Assembly (NCBI GenBank): GCA_963921825.1
Contig: OY997588.1
Span: forward strand, 62,144,617 to 62,208,616
Reading direction: 5' to 3'
Length of the DNA stretch: 64,000 nt
Source: Erodium maritimum
Taxonomy: Eukaryota; Streptophyta; Magnoliopsida; Geraniales; Geraniaceae
Under the pieces are notes generated by a model, which had not been told where the DNA came from, did not search any database, and worked only from the letters and a program-made list of their open reading frames with translations. Of this stretch, positions 44,614-55,242 are shown piece after piece. Made by a program: the position numbers and the translations under genes. The first letter of the stretch is position 1, and every line of letters begins with the position of its first letter.

Positions 44614-47600
44614 TTTTTTTTTGATCAGTAGTTTTTTGTATTTAAAACCAAGCTTTCGAAATGAAAGGCAAGGCCAAGGGAAGTTCCCTCAATTGGAATT
44701 ACAACCTATAGAGACATCAACTAGTCTCCACAAGATAACTTGCACCACAAGACATCATACAAAACTGAACTCAAATACATGAACTGCCTTGGAAGGCAAG
44801 TAACCTCATAACCCTCTCACAGCCGTACAAAACACTTTCCCAACCCACTTACAAGTAATACCACTCGACAACCCACCAATTCATACAATTCCAATTGAAC
44901 CAACACAGAAATTCAATCCAAATATATTCTGCAACAACAAATGCAGGATGATGAGCCAAAGCTCCAATCACAGTGAAGAAAGCAATCATAATGCTGAAGA
45001 CTGCAGCCAAATCACCTTGCAGCCAACACCAAAGCCAAAACCAGACAAGGAAAGTAATGCAGTCCATCCAAAGGGGTACAAAACTAACCAACCTCATCAC
45101 ATGAACACAAGAAACCACTGAGCACCAGAAAAAGCACACTCTCAACCTAGCCTTCTACCCACACTCAAGAAAAAGCAGTAGTAAATATCAGAAATGGGGA
45201 AAGGAGAAGAAAAGAACCCCCACACAACTAAGAGAACAAACAAAAATCCCAAGTGACAACAAACCTAATCCCCACCAAACTAATCTCACCACATTTCCCC
45301 TAAACCCTCCCAAGCCCCACTCCCAAACCCAATTGATATCTTTCCAAACCCAAATCAGCAAACTGGGGGAAGCCTTGTGGAGCAAGCCACCCTTACAAAA
45401 TCACAGCACTTCTTACCAAGTAGGAGGAAGGATCAGTCAACCAAGTCAAGAAAGAGAAAGTATGCCCTCTTTTGAAATTAGCCCATAAAATTTGATAGAG
45501 TTCACTCTGTATCTGTTGTAATATAATATCAGTATTAGGAACCGAGCCTCTAAAGATGAGAGAATCCCTACTAAGCCAGAGTTTCCAAATGGTGATGGAG
45601 AATAAGAAACTCCAATATTTCCTCAGTCAGTAGGGGGCCAACCATTTCCAATATAAAAACCAATGAATGATATTATCAGGTAATACTGATTTTATCCCCC
45701 ACCAATCCAGACAAAGTTTCCAAACTGTATTGGCCAAGGAACAAGTTAAGAAGAGATGATCCATCTCCTCTGGCTCTTCTTGGCAAATGGGACACCAAAC
45801 ATTGTTTGAATAAATACCTCTAGACAAAAGGAAGCATTTTGTGGGAATGGCCTACATACACAGTAACCAATCAAAGGCAGCTATTTTTGGGGGTAAAAGA
45901 GGGGCCTAAAGTAGTGCAGGCCACTCAAGATTCTGCTCATCCCTATCATCCAGTGCCTCATACATTTTATGTACTAAGAAACCCTTAGGATCAACTTTCA
46001 AAGACACAGTATCCTCTCCAGAAAATTGAAGCTGAAAGTTGTTGAGATGATCACAAAGAATTGAGAATTGATCTAAATCCCACCCCCTAAGATCTCTTCT
46101 AAGGACGAGGATCCAATCACCATTGCACCAAAAATTGGCTACCAAATTCTTGTTCTGAGTACTGAGATGGAACAACCTTTGGAAAATAAATTTTAGTGGG
46201 GCTTGTAAAAGCCATATATCTTCCCAAAATTGTACCACATCTCCAGAATTGACAGTCCAATTTAACCCCACTGCCCTAAAGGCATTAGCAAAGTTAGGAC
46301 AATCCAATAGGGTTTGACTGTGTCTGAGGAAGGAGTGTCCATCATGAATCAAAAGTTTAGACATGTCCCAAGCTGAAGAATCCCACCCATACTTAGTACA
46401 TAACAATTGTTTCCACAAGGAGTCTTTCTTCAAGTCAAATCTCAACCACTATCTTGCAAGCAAAGCCTTGTTCATAATATGCTGATTTTTTATACCCAAA
46501 CCCCCTGCTGATTTAGGCCTGCAGATCAAGTTCCATCTCACTTTGTGTAAGACCTTCTTGGAAATAGTCTCATTCCACAAAAATCTCCTCTGCCAGCTAT
46601 CAAGCTCCTTAATCACCCCTTTTGGGGCTTTGTAGAGGGACATATAATATAGTGGTAGAGAGCTTAAAGAGGATTTGATTAAGGTGATCCTTCCACCAAA
46701 AGATCTAGCTCTAGCCTGCCATAAACTGAGCTTGCTATTGAATTTGTTGATCACTGGATCACAAGTTTTCTTTCTCCTAGGATTTGCACCCAATTGGAAG
46801 CCAAGATAATTGAAAGGTAGCTGAACTTCTGTGCAACCCAAAATGTCACAACTTCCTCCACTAATATAGATGAAGGGTTTAAGATTAACACCTTAGACTT
46901 GTGAAAATTAATCTTCAAACTAGTTGCTTTTTGGAGACAGTTAAGAGTATGTTTCAAATTGATGACATGTTGTATTCTTGCTTCAATAAAAATCAATGTG
47001 TCATTTGCCAACTGCAAGTGAGAAATCTCAGGACCGTGATTGTTACACCTCATACCAGAGAACATCCCAGAAGAAATTCCTTTGGTCATTAATTGATGAA
47101 GTGCTTCAACCACTAATGAAAATAGCAGTGGAGACAAAGAACAACCCTGTCTTTCGCCTCTAGCATTGAAAAGTCATATGAAGGGAAACCATTTACCAGA
47201 ACAGAAGACCCAGACTTTATACATTCAGAGATCCAAGCAATCCAAAGAGAGCCAACCACCATACTCTGTAGTATATTAGTGAGAGCTCCCCAATGTATAT
47301 GGTCATATGCATTTTCAAAGTCAACTTTTAACACAATAACCTCTATTCTAGAACTTTTGATATAATGGATCAATTCTGAGGCAATTAGAATACCATCCAT
47401 AATTTGTCTACCTGCAATGGAGCCAGATTGAACATCATGAACTAAAAAATCCATTACCTTTTTCAGCCAAGCAGCCAGGACCTTGGAGATGATTTTATTG
47501 GAGCTTGAGATGAGGCTGATAGGCCTATAGTCTTCAAATTGTTGAGGGGAGCCAATTTTGGGGAATCCGACAACGGATTGGAATAGATTATTTTCAGGAA

Positions 47601-47700
47601 CCCGATAAAAACCATAATAAAGAGCCTCACAATCATGTGGGTGTTTTGGAATATTAAGGCTATTCACAAATCCCGGGTGGTTGAGGTTCTTAAGTTCCCA
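44614..47700 (-). pseudogene. LINE-B: 5'-truncated L1-type ORF2 with 3' UTR and poly(A)
   Basis: From 47667: FQSVVGFPKIGSPQQFEDYR, PISLISSSNKIISKVLA, IEVIVLKVDFENAYDHIHW (RT). From 47137: MSPLLFSLVVEALHQL and ISHLQLANDTLIFI, where the catalytic ADD is AND. From 46841: FNYLGFQLGANPRRK and SFGGRITLIKSSLSSLPLYY. 46445-45906: LLIHDGHSFLRHSQTL and WTVNSGDVVQFWEDIWLL. 45827-45627: zf-RVT with CPICQEEPEEMDHLFLTCSL. A long 3' UTR runs to the T-run at 44614-44622. ORF1 and the endonuclease are absent, so the copy is 5'-truncated at about 47700, the usual result of incomplete reverse transcription. Frameshift at about 47130. Confidence 0.9.
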
Positions 47701-48000
47701 TTACAATTAAAACATGAACAGATCTATTCAAATGATTTTTTTTAATAATTAATGAAGTTGAAAAAATTATAATACGAATAATGAAAATTTATAAAAACTA
47801 TAAAAAAGAACTAATAGAATTTTAAGAAAAGATATAAAAAATAATGAAAATTTAAATTTTATGAAAACCAATTAATAAAAATATAAAAAGAATTAATAAA
47901 ACTAAAAGATAATTATGAATTACTTAAAAAATTAATGATAATAATAAGATTTGTTTTATAGATGATAATTTTATTAATAATAATTTTATTCCATGATAGA
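47701..48000. other. AT-rich spacer, no gene
   Basis: Very AT-rich A/T runs; neither coding nor repeats of note. Confidence 0.5.
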
Positions 48001-48929
48001 GAAAAAAAAAACAAAGGACAACCCACAAGGCTATCCTCAATGACTTTAAAAAAAAGAACAACACTACCAGAAAAGGGCAACAAAAACTGGCCTAAAAAAT
48101 AAAAAAACAGGACATTAGACAAAAGGAACAATATAACCATAAGAGCAAGAAACAATCAAGTCAATGGTAAGATTGTGTCCTCCGTCTCTGGTGTCAACAT
48201 GGTCCTGGCACCTATAGTGATAAACTCTCTCCAGAACTCTTTTCTACGCTGAGCTGTGAGAATTTCTCGATTGGCCTGAATTTGAGATCGAGTTGTCATG
48301 ACAAAGGGTTGTGGAAGCTTCTTTCATTTCCCTCTGAATTTTTTGAGGGTGTCAAGCGACAAAGCTGAAAAATCTTGATCGAAGTCCTTATAAGAAGGAG
48401 GTTCTGAAATCAAGATAACTAAACTAGGCTCACTTGAATCCAATCAGTCTGGAAAAGAGCCTTCCAATTGACTTTAGAGGTCGAGAGGCATCCTCTGATT
48501 AGTCAAATTTGAAGTTGTTTCTTGAACACAAGTCGGACCCAACATAGCTAAATCCAACTGGGCTTTATTATCTGAAAGGCCCAAAGGGAGAACTTTGGCA
48601 AAACAGAGACGTTTACTCCTCTGGATTGGAGCTCCGTTGAGGGATTCGAATCGCTGCTATTATCAATCTGAAATACGAATCTCACAGTGAGCAAGAAAGG
48701 TTCTTCGAGCTTCATCATATTCTTCACAGATCGCCGGTTTTGAAAGCTCTTTTTTGGGGCCAAGTTTGTTGGCGATGGCTTCACATAATTCATAGGACAT
48801 ACGATCGCTAGGAACAACACAAAACTGACATAGGTTAGGAAGTGTTAAACAAAGTTCACACGAAGCTAGGAAATGCGTTTTCCCTGGGATAACGATGTTT
48901 CCGTACATGTGTCGAAAGGTTATTCGCAC
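48001..48929 (-). pseudogene. Unidentified retroposed-looking ORF
   Basis: Minus-strand frame from 48929: MYGNIVIPGKTHFLASCELC, LTLPNLCQFCVVPSDRMSYE, ANKLGPKKELSKPAICEEYD and EARRTFLAHCEIRISD, then degraded. Downstream on the same strand the sequence ends in CTATCATGGAATAAAATTAT (47999-47980), a poly(A)-signal-like tail after a T-rich 3' part. I do not recognise the protein. A LINE ORF1 end or processed pseudogene are both possible. Confidence 0.35.
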
Positions 48930-49589
48930 TTCCTAACTTATGTATACTTTTTGTGACAATTCCTATCTTATACATGTTTGCAATTTACAGGAAGTGAAAA
49001 AAACTGTTCAAATTGACGACTCCGTTAGTTGTTCGAGCATGTGGCCCACACGTGGATTGTATGAAATTTCTAAATGACGATGTTGCCCCGACATGTTATG
49101 CTTGAAAAGGGGAAAAAGTGAAGAAATGATATTAGCGGGCTTGCGTAGGAAGGGAAGCAGCAGAGAGAAGATGAAACGATGAAGGGAGAAGCTCTGGTAA
49201 TATTTTTCCACTCTCATGTCTTTGAACTCCATGTTAATTTGTGGGTGCATCCGAAATGGTTGCGTGGGTTCATAAACCTAGGGGTTGTTCATCCACATTT
49301 AAAAAGTTAGGGTTCTTTTCCTTATCCAAAAGAAATTGGGGTTTCGTCTTCAACAATATGAACAAAGAAATAAAAGGATTGGTTATTAAAAAATATGAAC
49401 AAAGCTAGGGTTTGTTCATATTTCATATTACATATGACAATGTACTGTAAATATAATTTGAATGTAGGTTCTGACATGTCTTGAATTATGATTAGGAGCT
49501 GAAAATGCTTTGAATGTAGGTAGTGATATACAAAAGTAAGAACTAGAAATTACATTGATACTAAATGGGCACTATGTACAGTAGAATAG
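48930..49589. other. Upstream region of the GRF gene, no ORF assigned
   Basis: Likely 5' region of the gene starting at about 49590. The first coding exon with its ATG could lie here, but I could not place it. Confidence 0.35.
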
Positions 49590-49779
49590 GATTGCATTTC
49601 CCGAACTTGTATACTGTTATTGTGGAGTACAAGCTCCACTCCGTACATCATTGTCAAAGGAAAATTCAGGGAGAAGGTTTTATGGTTGTGGTAAATTTAG
49701 TGTTAGCTTCTTCCCTAACAACGTTGTTCATATCACCAGTATAGGGTCTTGAAATTAATGTGTTGACCATTATAATTGT

Positions 49780-50274
49780 TAGGGATGACTATGGTTCCTA
49801 ACCTTTTTGAACGTTTCGTTTTGACGTCCTAACCCAGACCAACGTTTCGTTACAGTTCCATACACGAAAGGTTGAAACTTTTACAAAACCTGATATGAAC
49901 CATTCAAATTAACGATTTCGTTAACATAGGAAGTGAAAAGTCGAAACTACAATTCCATTCACGTTAACCTTTCAGCTCCTCTTTCCCAAAATAATGCATT
50001 ATTTTGAAATTCAGTGTTGAAAAATTGTTGGATATGTATACTAAGTGTTCTAATTGCATGTTTAACGGGCATGGGGAGCTGAAAGGTTAACGTGAATGGA
50101 GTTGTAGTTTCGACTTTTCATTTCCTATGTTAACGAAATCGTTAATTTGAACGGTTCATATCAGGTTTTGTAAAAGTTCCAACCTTTCGTGTATGGAACT
50201 GTAACGAAACGTTGGTTTGGGTTAGGACGTCAAAACGAAACGTTCAGGAAGGTTAGGACCCAGAGTTTTCCCTA
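49780..50274. mobile_element. 495-bp MITE with about 200-bp inverted arms
   Basis: Ends TAGGGATGACTATGG.TCCTAACC and, inverted, TAGGGAAAACTCTGGGTCCTAACC. The arms 49780-49985 and 50073-50274 are near-perfect inverted copies around an about 90-bp loop. A direct 5-bp duplication ATTGT flanks it (49775-49779, 50275-50279). No coding. It lies wholly inside the presumed GRF gene intron. Superfamily not clear from a 5-bp duplication. Confidence 0.88.
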
Positions 50275-50731
50275 ATTGTTATGCATGCATTTGTCAGGAT
50301 GGAAAGAAAAAATGTAACTTTTTTAGTTGGTATGATCGTGAAGTTTCTAAGGTGGAAGCGGCTCAAATGAATGATAGAATTAAGGGAAATTTTCATTTTA
50401 CCACCCTGACAAACATTTAATTTCAGTTTGATACCCTGACATAAATTTTTATCAGTTTCATACCCTAACCAAACTTTTAATTTCACTTTCATACCCAGTC
50501 GGGTAAAATGTCTAAAATACCCCTAACTATTACTCAAATTTTTAAACTCATGCCATTGGTTCAGAACTGAGAAATAAGTGAAATGACAATATTACCCTCC
50601 AATGTTAGGGTGTTAAAATGAAAAATATCCTTCAAAAGTTTCAAATTTTACAAAATCAATTTTTTTTATTAATTCAGTTTTATATTTATGAAAAATATTT
50701 CATATTTTAAAAAAATCAGTTTTATTTAAAA

Positions 50732-51341
50732 ATTAATATAAAAATCATTTTTTTTTCAAAAGTCAGATTTTGTTTAAAAAAAATCATAAAAATCAGTTTA
50801 TTTTTAAATCATATTATTTAATTCTTTTCTTTTATTATATTTTCATTTATTTTTTTTATTTTTTAAATATTAATTTTTTTTTCAATTTTATACCCACACC
50901 CACAACCACACCTACTTCATCATCTCCATTTCAGGTAAATCAAAATTTCATTCCCATTAAATCCATTGAATCTGCAACCCAACATTCTAAATCCATTTGA
51001 ACTGTGATTGATGAATGTTTCAAACTTACTAAAATCATGAGATTAATATAAAAATCATTTTTTTTTCAAAAGTCAGATTTTGTTTAAAAAAAATCATAAA
51101 AATCAGTTTATTTTTAAATCATATTATTTAATTCTTTTCTTTTATTATATTTTCATTTATTTTTTTTATTTTATAAATATTAATTTTTTTTCAATTTTAT
51201 ACCCACACCTACTTCATCATCTCCATTTCAGGTAAATCAAAATTTCATTCCCATTAAATCCATTGAATCTGCAACCCAACATTCTAAATCCATTTGAACT
51301 GTGATTGATGAATGTTTCAAACTTACTAAAATCATGAGATT
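50732..51341. repeat. Tandem duplication of about 300 bp inside the MULE
   Basis: 50732-51041 and 51042-51341 share ATTAATATAAAAATCATTTT, CACACCTACTTCATCATCTC, CAACATTCTAAATCCATTTG and ACTAAAATCATGAGATT in order. They are nearly identical apart from a missing CACCCACAACCA in the second copy. Confidence 0.92.
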
Positions 51342-51599
51342 GATGAACTGTGAACATGAAAAAAAAACTTAAACATTCTAAATCCATTTGAACCCATTTG
51401 AAGAGAGAAACAATCGAACCCAACCCAACCCTCGCGACGGCGGTGCGTGACACCCCCCCCCCCCCTTCGTCTCCGGCGAACCAAACTCAATCCAAACAAT
51501 CAAAAATCAAACCAAATCCCTCAAATCAAAGAATCGTTACACCAAAAAAAATCAAACCAAATCCCTCACTCAATCATCGGTTTCAATAAAACCAAAAAA

Positions 51600-51905
51600 A
51601 TCAAAATTGAACTAGTGAGTCTTTACTCTGCTTCATGATAGCCTCGTTCTCCTCGAACGAAACCTTTTTCTTGACCGACGACGACTCAACCACTGTCAGC
51701 AAGCCGTGGAGGTGCTGGATCTGTCGAAGGTGGTGTTGACCTTGCCGGAGCTTGGCTTCGCCAGATCCGTCCGCTGTCGTTGTCCAGGACCCGGCCGCTG
51801 CTGTCCATGACTCGGCCGCCGCTGTCAAAGACCTTGCCGGAGTTGAGCTTCGCTGGGTTCTGTCCGACGCCGACGCTAGGTTCTCGCAGACGAACAATTC
51901 TGTAG
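51600..51905. other. GC-rich insert in the MULE, possible captured gene fragment
   Basis: Sharp rise in GC content compared with the AT-rich MULE body. Both strands are open. Minus strand from 51897: FVCENLASASDRTQRSSTPA then SLTAAAESWTAAAGSWTTTA, ending SVKKKVSFEENEAIMKQSKD. Plus strand from 51752: ASPDPSAVVVQDPAAAVHDS. The minus-strand start TTCTTCTACAG|AATTG looks like a 3' splice site. No family recognised. Confidence 0.5.
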
Positions 51906-52545
51906 AAGAAATTAGTTTAGGTTTTAGAAGATTTTAGATTTAGCTTTAAAATAAATATGATAAAATATGAAATATTAATTAATTTTTTTTAAAAAAAAAA
52001 CTGATTTTGATGTTTTTTTACAAATGAAATCTGTTTTTTATAAATTTGATTTTTATATTAATTTTTAAATAAAAACTGAATTTTTTAAAATATAAAATAT
52101 TTTTCATAAATATAAAACTGAATTAATAAAAAAAATTTGATTTTGTAAAATTTGAAAATTTTGAAGGATATTTTTCATTTTAACACCCTAACATTGGAGG
52201 GTAATATTGTCCTTTCACTTATTTCTCAGTTCTGAACCAATGACATGAGTTTGAAAATTTGAGTAATAGTTAGGGGTATTATGGACATTTTACCCGGTTG
52301 GGTATGAAAGTGAAATTAAAAGTTTGGTTAGGGTATGTTTGCCAGGGTGGTAAAATGAAATTTTCCCTAGAATTAATGCATTGGAGTAGGCTATCTGGAG
52401 TGAGAAAAAGAACAACAACCCATTGATAAAGAAGACTTCGAAAAGTAGACTATTGGTACTAGTTGTTTTAGTGGGTTTTATGTTATCTATGTTTCTTAAG
52501 GGTAGTAATGGACCGAGCAAGAAGGCTTACATGATTCTACTATGA

Positions 52546-52785
52546 ATTATGCATTGTGGGTTGGTTCAATTGTAATGTAAGAACACATGGTAATTAATTT
52601 ATGTCATTGAAGCTTTGAATTTTGTTTGTTTATGTGTAGAGTTTAAAGAGCAGATAAAATTGTTGAATAGTAACATGATTTCATTAGAGACTATATAGTT
52701 AAATGCATGGAAAATAAGGATACATCCTAAACTTTAACATAATGACAAGTGTTAAACATGGTTTGGATAAGGGTTTGTGCATTCA
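52546..52785. other. Spacer; likely 3' UTR of the GRF gene
   Basis: AT-rich, no ORF or repeat. Confidence 0.4.
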
Positions 52786-53400
52786 CTACTCGTTGTCTTC
52801 TCCGTCAGTGGCTTCATTGTGTTCAGTATTTGGAGAAAAACCTGACTCATCAACACTCCCTTCTCCTTCTATGTCCCTGGCATAACCATGTTCCGAGTTA
52901 TCCTTTTTCTTAACAGGAGGTTGTTGTTGTGGAGGGTCTTGTTCTGCTTTAGGTAGTTGAATTGGAGGTGGTATTCCTGGATGAACTGTAGGTGGTGAAT
53001 GAACTGGAGATTTTGTAGCGGGAGATGGGTAATCCCCTATGGAATCATGGGGTGGAGGGTCGGGAATGGTTGGATACTCATAATGTTCCCAACTATCGTT
53101 ATTGTCGGAAGAGTAATTTGGGGTAATAATCAGCAATTGAGTCATTATTGGTGGACATGGTTGGTATGGTAAGGGTTTGTAGAGATGTTTATTGAGTAAA
53201 GGGTTTGTAGAGGCAGGTGTGCTTGAAATGAGTAAGGTGGATCCGATTTTATAGGGTGAACACAAGGTAGGAATATGAAATAATAATGGAGGACAATAAT
53301 TCAACAACAAGGACCAACATTCACGGGTGGGAATCAAATTTACACCTCCTATCGCTTTCCAGTTTAGCTTCACTTCATGTCCAAAAAACTGACCAGCCAT
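52786..53400 (-). CDS. Orphan acidic proline-rich ORF (204 residues)
   Basis: ATG at 53400, stop at 52786. The N-terminal part (MAGQFFGHEVKLNWKAIGGV) is followed by an S/P/L-rich region, a proline-rich middle (PPTVHPGIPPPIQLPKAEQD, PPQQQPPVKKK) and a strongly acidic C-terminal tail with EGEGSVDESG and EATDGEDNE. No domain, signal peptide or membrane helix is recognised. The start codon lies a few bases from the left end of the truncated Athila element, and the stretch around it (GTCCAAAAAACTGACCAGCC on the plus strand) is repeated at 63865, so the gene or repeat unit exists partly on both sides of the element. It could be a host gene or part of an unknown mobile element. Confidence 0.4.
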   Translation of the reverse strand: MAGQFFGHEVKLNWKAIGGVNLIPTRECWSLLLNYCPPLLFHIPTLCSPYKIGSTLLISSTPASTNPLLNKHLYKPLPYQPCPPIMTQLLIITPNYSSDNNDSWEHYEYPTIPDPPPHDSIGDYPSPATKSPVHSPPTVHPGIPPPIQLPKAEQDPPQQQPPVKKKDNSEHGYARDIEGEGSVDESGFSPNTEHNEATDGEDNE

Positions 53401-53404
53401 AGCT

Positions 53405-55054
53405 TTGCTGAGGCAGTGTCCACATCATGGGCAACCACTATGGGTGCAACTACAGACTTTCTATTCTAGTCTGAATGAAGTCAGTCAAGGTCAGTTGGAT
53501 TCAGCAGCTGGAGGGTCTTTTGTGCAATTGACTCCAGAGAACAATGTGCCTCTCTTGAACCTCATGGCTTCTAATAGAGTTTGGCAGTCTTACAGAAGAG
53601 GTGCAGGAACTAAGGGGACGGTCAATGCAGTGGAGTCTTCCTCAATGGACAAAGTGGTGGACCATATTGTGCAGAGTGTGACAAGAAAGTTGGATGCCTT
53701 GAAGGTACCTTCATTTATAGATCCCATTGATTGCATTGAAGGTATTGGAGAACCTCAGGGAGAAACAGCGAATTTTGTGGGCAACCAGAGGAAGCCAAAT
53801 TATGATCCGTTCTCCTCTACCTATAATGAAGGATGGAAAGACCACCCGAACATGGCCTGGAAACCCCAATGGCAGAATCAGGGTTCTTCTGGGTATCAAC
53901 AGAGACCTCAAGGACAGGGCTATCAACTAAGGCCCCAAAACCAGCAGTATCAGCAAAGGTCTCAGAATCAGCAGTATCAGAACCAACAGCCCCAGAATGC
54001 ACTACCACAAGAGTCCTCCTCCAAACTAGAACAGATGATGCTAACTATGATGGCACAGATGAAGGAGGATAGTCAGCTGCATAAGACAGTTGAGCAAGAG
54101 CAGAAGAGAGTGAACCGGAACAATGATTCCCGGTTCCAAAAGTTGGAAACCCAGATGAGTCAACTGGCCAATGCAATGAATTCGAGGGCTCCTGGAAGCC
54201 TCCCGAGCAACACAGAAAGGAATCCTAGGGAGGATGTCCATTCAGTCACATTGAGGTCTGGGAAGTCCATGGATGAGATGGCGAAGGCTAAGGAGAAAGT
54301 AGCTGAAAAGGTTCAAGGAACAGAGGACCTGAGTCAAGAAGAAGGGCAAGATGAAAGCTTGGAAAGAACAGAGGAACAAAGGCTCGCCAAAGGTAAGAAG
54401 GTAAGGGAGTCCATAGTTGAAGCAGAAACTAGGACTCCACCTCTTCCATTCCCTTCTGTTGCTAAGAAAAGTAAAGTTGACGCTCAATTCTCTAAATTTC
54501 TGAACATGTTTAGGAAGTTAGAGATTAATATTCCTTTTCTTGATGCTATTCAAGGTATGCCTGTCTATGCTAAGTTCTTGAAAGCTATTATCACTAACAA
54601 GAGAAAGTTAGGTGAATTTGAGACAGTGAACCTGAGTGAGGAGTGTTCTGCAGTGTTGTTGAACAAATTACCCCCTAAGCTTAAAGACCCTGGGAGTTTC
54701 ACCTTACCTTGTGAGATGGGTCATATTTCCTTTGCTAGAGCATTATGTGATCTTGGTGCAAGTATTAACTTAATGCCTTTAGCAGTGTTCAGGAGATTAG
54801 GCCTAGGGGACGAGCCAAAACCAACCTCCATATCTTTGCAATTAGCTGATAGGTCAATCAAATATCCTAGGGGTATTGTAGAGGATATCCTAGTGAAAAT
54901 CGATAAATTTATCTTCCCCGCTGATTTCCTTATATTAGATATGGCAGAGGACTATGAAATCCCTCTGATTTTGGGTAAACCCTTTTTGGCCACAGCTAGG
55001 GCTCTGATTGATGTGGAGAAAGGTAAATTGACCATTAGGTATGGTCAAGAGTAA
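53405..55054 (+). pseudogene. Athila gag C-terminus and protease
   Basis: Continuous 549-residue frame. Gag part: MASNRVWQSYRRGAGTKGTV, KPNYDPFSSTYNEGWKDHPN, a Gln/Tyr/Pro-rich tract (residues about 155-200), a helical stretch with LEQMMLTMMAQMKE and the junction motif VTLRSGKSMDE. Protease part from about residue 440: ALCDLGASINLMPLAVFRRL (active-site DLGAS, the Athila form of DTGA) and LILDMAEDYEIPLILGKPFL. The N-terminal half of gag is missing because the element is cut at its left end, so the apparent start is not natural. A TAA ends the frame at 55054 where the wild-type polyprotein would go on. Confidence 0.88.
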
Positions 55055-55242
55055 GTTGTTTTTAATGTCTTCCGAGCTATGAAACATGCTAGGAGAGATG
55101 ATACATGCTTTTCTATTGATGCTTTTGATCATGGTTGTCAAGAAAATTTCAATATATCTAGGTTTAATGATCCTTTAGAAGCATCTTTGGTGAAAGCTTA
55201 TCTAATGAAGTTTCATATCCACATGAAGGTATAGATGAAGCA

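Larger units (their letters stand above)
50384..52367. mobile_element. Non-autonomous Mutator-like element (MULE) in a GRF exon
   Basis: Terminal inverted repeats of about 330 bp starting GGGAAATTTTCATTTTACCA, and the inverted copy ending TGGTAAAATGAAATTTTCCC. A perfect 9-bp target-site duplication, TAGAATTAA, lies at 50375-50383 and 52368-52376. Long TIRs with a 9-bp duplication define the Mutator superfamily. There is no transposase inside, so it must be moved in trans. The interior holds a 300-bp tandem duplication, a 13-16-base C tract near 51452, a basic low-complexity stretch and a GC-rich insert at 51600-51905. Confidence 0.92.
49590..52545 (+). pseudogene. GRF-type zinc-finger membrane protein gene, disrupted by MITE and MULE
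   Basis: Exon piece 49590-49701 encodes FPELVYCYCGVQAPLRTSLS then KENSGRRFYGCGKFS, and exon piece 50298-50383 encodes DGKKKCNFFSWYDREVSKVE then AAQMNDRIN. Together these form a GRF zinc finger (CxCG..C..C.FF.W.D). The proposed intron is 49702-50297 (GT..AG, in phase). The coding frame is broken after the codons for DRI by a 1984-bp MULE. Beyond it, 52377-52545 continues in the same frame with a coiled-coil stretch, a TAG stop at 52387-52389, basic residues and a transmembrane segment LLVLVVLVGFMLSMFL before TGA at 52545. GRF domains bind single-stranded nucleic acid; the function of these small plant proteins is not settled. The start codon was not located. Confidence 0.75.

Noticed and set aside
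44849-45385. Hydrophobic Trp-rich ORFs
   Set aside because: 3' UTR of LINE-B.
50770-51000. 76-residue hydrophobic ORF in the MULE
   Set aside because: Translation of a T-rich stretch (FFYYIFIYFF); composition artefact.
52786-53400. MULE-associated or viral protein
   Set aside because: No motif supports either; kept as orphan ORF only.
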